Shown one piece after another: positions 6,686 through 11,815 of a stretch of 11,815 bases of DNA. Position 1 is the stretch's first letter; each line of letters begins with the position of its first letter. The notes under the pieces are model-generated. The model was not told where the DNA came from. It worked only from the letters and a program-made list of their open reading frames with translations, and made no database searches. A program made the position numbers and the translations under genes. The stretch is from Candidatus Thorarchaeota archaeon (GTDB lineage: Archaea > Asgardarchaeota > Thorarchaeia > Thorarchaeales > Thorarchaeaceae), in assembly GCA_030638785.1 (NCBI GenBank), contig DAOWDY010000057.1, positions 1 through 11,815 of the forward strand. The letters run 5' to 3'.

Positions 6686-7611
6686 TCTTTTGCACCTTTG
6701 TAGTTTTTGAAAGCCTTGAGAAGTAAATTAATTGATGATTGTGAGTGGCTGATGGGAGGACCAAAAATAGTAGTATCAACTCCAATCTCTTCTAGTTGAT
6801 AGAGCGAATGCACAAGTCCTTCTGGTGTCGCAAAAAATCCCCATCGCAGAAGGTTATCCAGTCCTATTTCATCTAATACATTGGGAGATAATCCGCTATC
6901 ATTGGAATATATCTGGCGAGCTGATTGAATGCTATCTTTAATCCCAAATTCCTGCATAAGAGAATGCGACGCACCAAGAGCAACGGTTGCTGCAGAATAC
7001 AGGAAATCGTTAGGAGGAGGGTCTATTGGTGAATCTGTAATTTTAGTTGGACTGAAGATCCCTACTCTGAAGGATGTATCTCTTTCATGGAGGATTTCCA
7101 ATGCCCACTTTACCATTGTGGGGTCAGTAAGGTTTAGTAGAACACCATCTAATTTCTTCGACTCCGCAATCATTCTGGGTCCTTGTGCTGCCAGCCATAC
7201 CGGACATGTGATATCGAGTTCATCCAGTGCATGTCTGATTCTGACAGCATTGTCTACAGTTTTGTTAACAACCTTACCTGGAGCCCAGTTTTTCTTCCCG
7301 ATTGCGCCAAGTGCTTCTCTGTCTCCTGGTCCAATGAGTAAATCAAAGCGTTCACCAAACTCATGGGTCAGGGTTTCTGCGAATCTAACTACGTATTCAG
7401 GTTCATATATGAGAGAGGGGAGTAATCCAATGCCAATTCTGGATGATGAAGTCATAGACGCAATTTTCACCGCAACTGCAGGTGCGAATCGAGGAGCTGG
7501 AAAATCAACAACCCAGATGTAACTCATACCCGCTGTATTAACCTGATTTGCAAGTTCTATTGTACGTTGATAACTCTCATGGACATTGACTGCAACTCCC
7601 CATTCCATCAT
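6682..7611 (-). CDS. Mer-like luciferase-family (LLM) flavin/F420 oxidoreductase, second gene of pair
   Basis: TIM-barrel oxidoreductase of 309 residues in the bacterial-luciferase-like superfamily, whose archaeal members mostly use coenzyme F420. Features shared with 5,10-methylenetetrahydromethanopterin reductase are IGPGDREALGAIG (about 93-105), AAQGPRMIAESKKLDGVLLN (about 141-160) and a C-terminal EEIGVDTTIFGPPIS (274-288). The first strand WGVAVNV and RIGIGLLPS (58-66) fit the barrel. It is slightly shorter than Mer (about 320-330) and than its upstream neighbour, with a divergent middle region. ATG 7611 overlaps the TGA of the upstream gene (ATGA) and is served by AGGAG at 7618-7622, so the two are translationally coupled. 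Its TAG stop overlaps the convergent regulator gene by four bases. Substrate unknown; true Mer activity is possible but not shown. Confidence 0.82.
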   Translation of the reverse strand: MMEWGVAVNVHESYQRTIELANQVNTAGMSYIWVVDFPAPRFAPAVAVKIASMTSSSRIGIGLLPSLIYEPEYVVRFAETLTHEFGERFDLLIGPGDREALGAIGKKNWAPGKVVNKTVDNAVRIRHALDELDITCPVWLAAQGPRMIAESKKLDGVLLNLTDPTMVKWALEILHERDTSFRVGIFSPTKITDSPIDPPPNDFLYSAATVALGASHSLMQEFGIKDSIQSARQIYSNDSGLSPNVLDEIGLDNLLRWGFFATPEGLVHSLYQLEEIGVDTTIFGPPISHSQSSINLLLKAFKNYKGAKD

Positions 7612-8600
7612 GTATCTCTCCTAGACATAATCTCTTGGAAGATAGCAGTCATTGCATCTCTCCAATCCCCAGAGAAGGGGGGTCCAAGAACAACTTCGTT
7701 TACGCCTAATTGTGCAATCTTCTCAAACATGTCAACCATGTGCTCACAATCACCACTGATCGTAAATGTGTCCATCATCTCTCTATCGACAAAGGGAATC
7801 CCTGCTTTGGGCCCTCCTTTGGCAACTGCATCTCTTAGTCTATTGATCTTCTCAGAATCAATGCTAAGCTTATCGATGACCTGTTTTGGCATATCTGCAA
7901 CTACAATAGCCACGACCTTCTTGGCAAGACTCTCTTTTCCTCCCTTGAATGTCGGAATTGTTGGTAGCCATGCCACCTTCTCGACAGCATCAGGTGCCCG
8001 ATTTGCTTTCCTTGCAGCTTGATCAATCTCTTCAACTGCATAGCGTAAATAGTCAGGAGGTCCAGAAAGAATTACTCCATCTGCCACTTCGCCAGAGAGC
8101 CGCAGCATCTGAGGGCCTCTCACACCTAGAAAGATTGGAATCTGAACGCCATCAATATTTCGCATATTGTAGTTGTTCAACTCGAAGAGCTGATTCTGAG
8201 TTGTGACAGTTTCACCTGTCCATAGTTTTCTAAACGCACCTACGGCTTCGCGAAGAGCTGTAACAGGTTTGGTCAGGTTGATTCCAAGTTTATGTAAATC
8301 CTGTAACCCGCCGATGCCTATTCCAAGCACAAAGCGATCCCTTGCGATTTCATGTAGACCTAGCGCTGCACGAGCCAAAGTAGAGATATTGTGTACGCTC
8401 ATAGGAACTATCCCTGTTCCAACTCGAACCTTGTTTGAATGTAGCAATGTGGAGGCAGTCAGAGAAAACACCTCCTGACCTATTCCGATATCCTCTCCAA
8501 TCCAAATAGATGCAGCACCTAATTCATCTGATTTCTGAGCTATCCATTTTGTTGCGTCTAATTTCATATTCGTAGTTATACCAATACTCGCTTTGTACAC
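7608..8600 (-). CDS. Mer-like luciferase-family (LLM) F420-type oxidoreductase, first gene of pair
   Basis: Cytoplasmic TIM-barrel oxidoreductase of 330 residues, the usual length for Mer (F420-dependent methylene-H4MPT reductase) and related enzymes. Recognisable parts are VRVGTGIVPM (58-67), the RFVLGIGIGG phosphate/cofactor loop (89-98), LGINLTKPVTALREAVGAF (105-123), RGPQMLRLSGEVADGVILSG (161-180) and GVNEVVLGPPFSGDW (299-313). These match Mer segments in order. The second gene shares the RGPQM/QGPRM and GPP(F/I)S motifs, so the pair are diverged paralogues and could form a heteromer. The start is GTG 8600, next to no clear ribosome site; the protein aligns from its first residues. The gene is divergent from the flavoprotein gene across 111 bases. 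Whether it acts on a pterin C1 carrier or another F420 substrate cannot be decided. Confidence 0.85.
   Translation of the reverse strand: MYKASIGITTNMKLDATKWIAQKSDELGAASIWIGEDIGIGQEVFSLTASTLLHSNKVRVGTGIVPMSVHNISTLARAALGLHEIARDRFVLGIGIGGLQDLHKLGINLTKPVTALREAVGAFRKLWTGETVTTQNQLFELNNYNMRNIDGVQIPIFLGVRGPQMLRLSGEVADGVILSGPPDYLRYAVEEIDQAARKANRAPDAVEKVAWLPTIPTFKGGKESLAKKVVAIVVADMPKQVIDKLSIDSEKINRLRDAVAKGGPKAGIPFVDREMMDTFTISGDCEHMVDMFEKIAQLGVNEVVLGPPFSGDWRDAMTAIFQEIMSRRDT
7618..7622 (-). promoter_or_regulatory. Shine-Dalgarno of the second LLM gene
   Basis: The minus strand reads AGGAGAGATAC then ATG, a strong ribosome site with a six-base spacer after AGGAG. It lies inside the last codons of the upstream LLM gene. 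This shows that Shine-Dalgarno initiation is used for internal operon genes in this genome. Confidence 0.75.
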
Positions 8601-8669
8601 AGAAACATCTCAGCTGTTCCAAGCTAATACAACTAAAGAATGATTTCCAATCACAACTCTCTGTAGGAC

Positions 8670-8705
8670 TAGATATTTCTGTACGTAACTACATTGAAAT
8701 GGTGA
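8670..8705 (+). promoter_or_regulatory. Putative promoter and ribosome site of the flavoprotein gene
   Basis: TAGATATTTC at 8670-8679 is a TATA-like element about 38 bases before the TTG start, giving a very short leader. GGTGA at 8701-8705 sits six bases before TTG 8712 and can serve as a Shine-Dalgarno. The 111-base divergent region must also hold the promoter for the LLM pair; a weak TTGTATTAG on the minus strand near 8624-8632 is the only candidate I see. Confidence 0.35.
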
Positions 8706-8711
8706 CCAAAT

Positions 8712-9263
8712 TTGATTCGAATACTCTGGGGAATCACAGGATCTGGAGATAGACTTGATGGAGTACTGAGTGCCATGCTCTCCTTACACCAGATGAAAGG
8801 TATCAAAGTCTATGTGGTTCTGTCCAAGGCTGCCGAACAGGTCTGGAGACGTTATGGTCTCTGGGATGAGCTGAACACACAATTCAAGAAGGTGACTCGT
8901 GAAACAAATTCTAATGTTCCCTTTGTTGCTGGTGCCCTTCAAATAGGTCACTATGATGTCTTCGTGATAGCACCGTTGACAGCCAATTCTACTGCTAAAA
9001 TCGCGTATGGCATTGCAGATACTCTGGTAACAAATGCAGTTGCACAGACTCTGAAAGGATCCACGCCAGTAGTTCTCTATCCCGTAGATCAGAAACTGGG
9101 GGAAGTCGAGATTAAAGCGCCAGATGGAACTACTTTCACTATCCGCACTCGTCAAATCGACCTGGATAATGCCGAGAGACTTCGAAACATGGAAGGAGTC
9201 ACAGTCGTATCATCTCCAAACGAAATTCCAGATACGGTTAAACAGCTAATTAAGCTGGGGTAG
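8712..9263 (+). CDS. Archaeoflavoprotein / DmrB-like FMN flavoprotein
   Basis: Flavoprotein of the HFCD/Pfam Flavoprotein fold, 183 residues. The N-terminus RILWGITGSG (3-12) is the FMN-phosphate loop. APLTANSTAKIAYGIADTLV (87-106) is the signature shared by AfpA-type archaeoflavoproteins and by DmrB, the dihydromethanopterin reductase; VLYPVDQK (121-128) also fits. Known relatives accept electrons from ferredoxin or reduce dihydromethanopterin to H4MPT. The protein has no cysteine at all, so it cannot carry an iron-sulfur cluster as some relatives do. TTG 8712 is the only normal start after the in-frame TGA at 8703-8705, and GGTGA precedes it by six bases; ATT 8715 would also fit the family N-terminus. 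It is divergent from two Mer-like genes and lies 14 bases before a DNA glycosylase. Fold confident, reaction open. UbiX and CoaC relatives are less likely. Confidence 0.82.
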   Translation: MIRILWGITGSGDRLDGVLSAMLSLHQMKGIKVYVVLSKAAEQVWRRYGLWDELNTQFKKVTRETNSNVPFVAGALQIGHYDVFVIAPLTANSTAKIAYGIADTLVTNAVAQTLKGSTPVVLYPVDQKLGEVEIKAPDGTTFTIRTRQIDLDNAERLRNMEGVTVVSSPNEIPDTVKQLIKLG

Positions 9264-9277
9264 GTCGGTCACTCCAT

Positions 9278-9937
9278 ATGACATCGGTAATTGATCATTC
9301 ACGAATGTCACAAATCAGGAACAAGATAATCAAGTGGTACAAATCCGATGGAAGAAGGTTTCCATGGAGAGAAACATCCAACCCATATGAGATTGTAATT
9401 GCTGAGATGATGCTTCGTAGGACAACAGCAGCAGCTGTTACCCGGGTATATCCCAAATTCATCAAGAAATATCCTGATATTGAATCATTATCCTTTGCTG
9501 ATGAACATGAAATCAAACAAACCGTTCAAAGCCTAGGTCTTCAGAACCAAAGGTCGAAACATTTGCAGCGGATGTCAAGATATCTCCTCAAGGAATTTAA
9601 TGGAGATATTGCTGCAGCAAAGAGCAATCTACGCTCTCTTCCCGGTGTTGGTAGATATGTTGCTTCTGCAATCCGTAGTTTTGCATTGGGAGAATCTACT
9701 CACATGGTTGATGGGAACATTGTCCATCTTCTACAACGAATCCTCGGTCTTTCGTTTTCTGGACCCAATGACGAACTGGTTTGGTCAATCATGAAGGATG
9801 TAGGTGGAATTAAGCAAGACAAACATCTTTACTGGGGAATAATCGATATAGTTGCTCAATTATGTCTCAGAAAGAACCCGCGCTGTTCTATGTGTCCTCT
9901 AGAAGAAGAATGTACATTTAATCAGAGTAAAAAATGA
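9278..9937 (+). CDS. Mig-type T:G (thymine/uracil) mismatch DNA glycosylase, MutY/Nth superfamily
   Basis: HhH-GPD base-excision enzyme of 219 residues. Beginning at FPWRETSNPYEIVIAEMMLR it matches Mig of Methanothermobacter, which removes T (or U) from T:G mispairs made by 5-methylcytosine deamination. Key residues are Glu43 in EMMLRRTT, Tyr127 in LPGVGRYVAS and Asp145 in MVDGNIV. Tyr at the position where Nth has its catalytic Lys, and MutY usually Ser, is the Mig hallmark and predicts a monofunctional glycosylase without lyase activity. The [4Fe-4S] cysteines are 196, 203, 206 and 212 (C-X6-C-X2-C-X5-C). The MutY C-terminal 8-oxoG recognition domain is absent, arguing against an A:8-oxoG enzyme. 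ATG 9278 is 14 bases after the flavoprotein stop, suggesting co-transcription. MutY-like activity is the main alternative. Confidence 0.85.
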   Translation: MTSVIDHSRMSQIRNKIIKWYKSDGRRFPWRETSNPYEIVIAEMMLRRTTAAAVTRVYPKFIKKYPDIESLSFADEHEIKQTVQSLGLQNQRSKHLQRMSRYLLKEFNGDIAAAKSNLRSLPGVGRYVASAIRSFALGESTHMVDGNIVHLLQRILGLSFSGPNDELVWSIMKDVGGIKQDKHLYWGIIDIVAQLCLRKNPRCSMCPLEEECTFNQSKK

Positions 9938-9950
9938 GCACCTCAATAAT

Positions 9951-9958
9951 CTTATACA
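9951..9958 (+). promoter_or_regulatory. TATA-like box of the acetyltransferase gene
   Basis: CTTATACA lies in a 70-base gap after the glycosylase stop. Initiation about 25 bases downstream would fall near 9976-9984, giving a leader of about 25-30 bases that contains the AGGAGG at 9994-9999. This supports translation starting near 10008. Confidence 0.4.
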
Positions 9959-9993
9959 CACCTCCTCTTTTGTCATCCTACTCTTGGGCCATT

Positions 9994-9999
9994 AGGAGG
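9994..9999 (+). promoter_or_regulatory. Shine-Dalgarno that decides the acetyltransferase start
   Basis: AGGAGG is a full anti-16S match. An in-frame TAG (9993-9995) overlaps it, so the coding frame cannot begin earlier. The first base of ATT 10008 comes after an eight-base spacer. No ATG, GTG or TTG occurs in frame until TTG 10140, which has no ribosome site. Confidence 0.7.
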
Positions 10000-10007
10000 C
10001 AAACAAG

Positions 10008-11315
10008 ATTCCCGTAAACGATTACGACTGGCTAGATATTCCTGAAGGGTTCGAATTCGGAATTGTCAAAACTGATGACGAAGTTGAAGAACTCATTTCA
10101 TTCAATACCAAAGTTCATGAACCAGATGCCGGCGAGCTCTTGGCACGACTCCTTGAGAATCTTCCTGGATTTCAAAGAGATATGAATTACATTATACGAG
10201 ATAGTACAACAGGAAAGATTGTAGCTTGCATCAACTCGATACCAAGTACATGGGCTTATGATGGAATTCCACTTCAGAACCTCGAGTTAGGATTTGTAGG
10301 CACTTCTGAATCTTATAGGAACAAGGGTTTCATCAATTATCTATACTCATATTTCGATAGATTACTCACGGAAGGAAAATATGATTTTTCTTCAATCCAA
10401 GGAATACCATACTTCTATCGAAAATATGGATATGATTTCGTTTTACCACTTATCCGAAATATTGCTCTACCTGTAAGGAACATCCCAGAGACCAAGCTTG
10501 AAGATTCCCCATTTCTCTTGGACATTACTATTAGACACGCAGATGAAGACGATCAAAAGGTAATGATGGGACTTCTCCAGGAAGAGAATCAGAAACTGCT
10601 TATCACTTCGATTCGTGATGAACAACTGTGGAAGGCTCAAGAACGGTTTAAGATGAATGATTCCCTGAGTTTTGAAACCATGGTATTGGAACGTGAGGGA
10701 TCTGTTGATGGATACTTCAGGATTGGTGGGAAGGAAGGTGAGGTAGACCAATTTCGCATCAGTTCTTTGGTCATTGACGAAGGATCATTTAGATCCCATG
10801 ACACCGCCATGAGAGCACTCTATCACTTTCGAGATGAAGCGAAGAAACGAAATGAACATACAATTGAGCTTCCCGGAAATGTGCGTTCCAATCTTGGGAT
10901 ACTTGCATTGGATTATGGAGGAATACTATCACCAGGATGGAAGTATCAAATCCGCATCCCGGATATTGCCCGTCTGCTTAACAAAATCCGGCCTGTCCTC
11001 ACCAGACGTCTTCAAGGCACTATGTTTGAAGGTATGACCAGGGAGATATTTATCAACACTTACAGAACCTGCTACAAACTATCATTTCAGAATGGAATAT
11101 TGCAATCAGTCGAAGATATTGGTATGCAAAAAACGGACACCTATATGGAAACTCGTCTTCCACCTCTAGGATTCATCCGATTGATTCTTGGAGAATTCAC
11201 TGTTGATGAATTAAAGAAACAGAATGTTGACTTCATTGTGCGCAGGGGCCAAAAGACTCTGCTCGAAACACTATTTCCAAAGAAAGAGAGTTACATCTAT
11301 TCTTACTTTTGCTGA
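10008..11315 (+). CDS. Eis-like GNAT-family acetyltransferase (tandem GNAT, SCP2-like tail), ATT start
   Basis: Cytoplasmic acetyl-CoA-dependent N-acetyltransferase of about 435 residues. The N-terminal GNAT domain has the acetyl-CoA loop VGTSESYRNKGFINYLYSYF and the GIPYFYRKYGYDF segment typical of Eis-type enzymes. A second degenerate GNAT domain (starting ITIRHADEDDQKVM) and a C-terminal region ending EFTVDELKKQ, like the sterol-carrier-like domain of Eis, follow; the length matches Eis (about 400-430). Starting at TTG 10140 would remove the first strand and helix. The 44 codons before it (YDWLDIPEGFEFGIV, then DDEVEELISFNTKVH) read as the normal GNAT beginning and are open back to ATT 10008, eight bases after AGGAGG. 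I therefore call ATT, a very rare start, or an ATG changed by mutation or sequencing error. Substrate unknown. It converges with the zinc-protein gene. Confidence 0.83.
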   Translation: MPVNDYDWLDIPEGFEFGIVKTDDEVEELISFNTKVHEPDAGELLARLLENLPGFQRDMNYIIRDSTTGKIVACINSIPSTWAYDGIPLQNLELGFVGTSESYRNKGFINYLYSYFDRLLTEGKYDFSSIQGIPYFYRKYGYDFVLPLIRNIALPVRNIPETKLEDSPFLLDITIRHADEDDQKVMMGLLQEENQKLLITSIRDEQLWKAQERFKMNDSLSFETMVLEREGSVDGYFRIGGKEGEVDQFRISSLVIDEGSFRSHDTAMRALYHFRDEAKKRNEHTIELPGNVRSNLGILALDYGGILSPGWKYQIRIPDIARLLNKIRPVLTRRLQGTMFEGMTREIFINTYRTCYKLSFQNGILQSVEDIGMQKTDTYMETRLPPLGFIRLILGEFTVDELKKQNVDFIVRRGQKTLLETLFPKKESYIYSYFC

Positions 11316-11321
11316 AACAAG

Positions 11322-11349
11322 AAGCTCTATTCCGAGATTCAGAGCTTCA
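11322..11349. terminator. Hairpin between convergent genes, possible two-way terminator
   Basis: GAAGCTCT at 11322-11329 pairs perfectly with AGAGCTTC at 11342-11349 around a 12-base loop. It fills most of the 45-base gap between the acetyltransferase stop and the stop of the opposing zinc-protein gene. Short pyrimidine-rich runs follow on both strands (AATCTTCTTC on plus, TTGTTTC on minus). Archaeal terminators usually rely on T-tracts, so the role is inferred from position. Confidence 0.45.
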
Positions 11350-11360
11350 ATCTTCTTCAA

Positions 11361-11771
11361 TCAATCCAAGTCTGGTATTGTAATATCAACTGAGAAGTCT
11401 GTCCCACATGGACAGCTCGCGTTGATGGGATAATTGTGAGGAGTATCAATTGAAATCTCCGCCCCTTGCAATGCAGCTTTGTCAATCATGGTCTGCATAT
11501 TGTGAACCATATACTTGGCAAAACCAGTCACAATTTCAGGGATTGAAATGTCATTGATCCAGTATACATATTGCTTACAATCGGGATTTGGACATGAAGC
11601 AAGCAACACTCTGGTTCCATCACCACATTTTCCACAGGTAAGATCCACATGATTGTATGCTGGAGCATCTGGTGCGTCTAAGGGGAGTTCATTCAGGTGG
11701 CCACATCGGTAGCAGTAGTAAGAAAAATCAACCATAATATAATTCTCATCCATCTTTTTTCTGACTAGCAT
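11361..11771 (-). CDS. Hypothetical zinc-ribbon protein with four cysteine pairs
   Basis: Uncharacterised protein of up to 136 residues. Four cysteine pairs are visible: CYRC (20, 23), CGKC (46, 49), CPNPDC (60, 65) and CPC (120, 122). They suggest two zinc sites, the first perhaps a zinc ribbon built from pairs one and two. An aromatic segment CKQYVYWINDISIPEIVTGF and a helix of about residues 79-100 separate pairs three and four. No signal peptide or membrane segment is seen. Starts are possible at ATG 11771, 11753 or 11735, and all keep the cysteines; I give the longest, though the MDENY start at 11753 follows a purine-rich AGAAAAAAG. The promoter would lie in the last 45 bases of the window. 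It converges with the acetyltransferase across a hairpin. I do not recognise the family; DNA, RNA or protein binding are all possible. Confidence 0.75.
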   Translation of the reverse strand: MLVRKKMDENYIMVDFSYYCYRCGHLNELPLDAPDAPAYNHVDLTCGKCGDGTRVLLASCPNPDCKQYVYWINDISIPEIVTGFAKYMVHNMQTMIDKAALQGAEISIDTPHNYPINASCPCGTDFSVDITIPDLD

Positions 11772-11815
11772 GCTTAGTCAGAGTTAATCTAGCAATACAC
11801 TAATCGCCCCAAAAA

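Noticed and set aside
6929..8022. Long plus-strand frames opposite the two LLM genes (6929-7522 and 7567-8022)
   Set aside because: Low-complexity Ser/Ala-rich translations antisense to clearly conserved genes; typical shadow frames.
1..11815. CRISPR array, tRNA or rRNA genes, defence system
   Set aside because: No regularly spaced repeats, no cloverleaf-like or rRNA sequence, and no nuclease or toxin-antitoxin pair recognised on either strand; the glycosylases are housekeeping-type repair enzymes.

Overview
The window looks archaeal. Three things suggest this: a Mig-type T:G mismatch glycosylase, an archaeoflavoprotein/DmrB-like flavoprotein, and two proteins resembling F420-dependent methylene-tetrahydromethanopterin reductase (Mer). 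Lrp-like multi-domain regulators and TATA-like boxes about 35-45 bases before starts fit the same picture. Base composition is moderate and slightly AT-rich. An Asgard lineage (for example Thorarchaeota) is my best guess from protein style, but no marker gene here proves it. TAG, TAA and TGA are all used as terminal stop codons.

Left block (1-3032, minus strand): an MFS transporter, an endonuclease III (nth) and a family-4-type glycosyltransferase that runs off the left edge. They are co-directional with gaps of about 45-55 bases and may form one transcription unit, led by a TATA box near 3090.

Intergenic block (3033-4135): about 1.1 kb that is mostly gene-poor. It holds an 83-residue ORF whose C-terminal half resembles a Roadblock/LC7 fold. 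It also holds a longer minus-strand frame interrupted by one TAG (possible pseudogene), a 17-base imperfect direct repeat, and two perfect 8-bp inverted repeats near its two ends.

Regulator block (4136-6685, plus strand): two adjacent proteins, each apparently containing two winged-helix domains, each followed by an Lrp/RAM-like alpha/beta domain. The second ends in a 4-base convergent overlap with the next gene.

Redox block (6682-9263): two translationally coupled Mer-like luciferase-family oxidoreductases on the minus strand, divergent from a cysteine-free FMN-type flavoprotein on the plus strand. Together they suggest a flavin/F420 module, possibly linked to C1-pterin chemistry. The link is inference.

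Right block (9278-11815): a Mig-like DNA glycosylase just downstream of the flavoprotein, then an Eis-like GNAT acetyltransferase. The acetyltransferase's N-terminus can only be completed from an ATT start codon behind a strong Shine-Dalgarno. Last is a convergent four-cysteine-pair zinc-binding protein, with a hairpin in the gap between the two stop codons.
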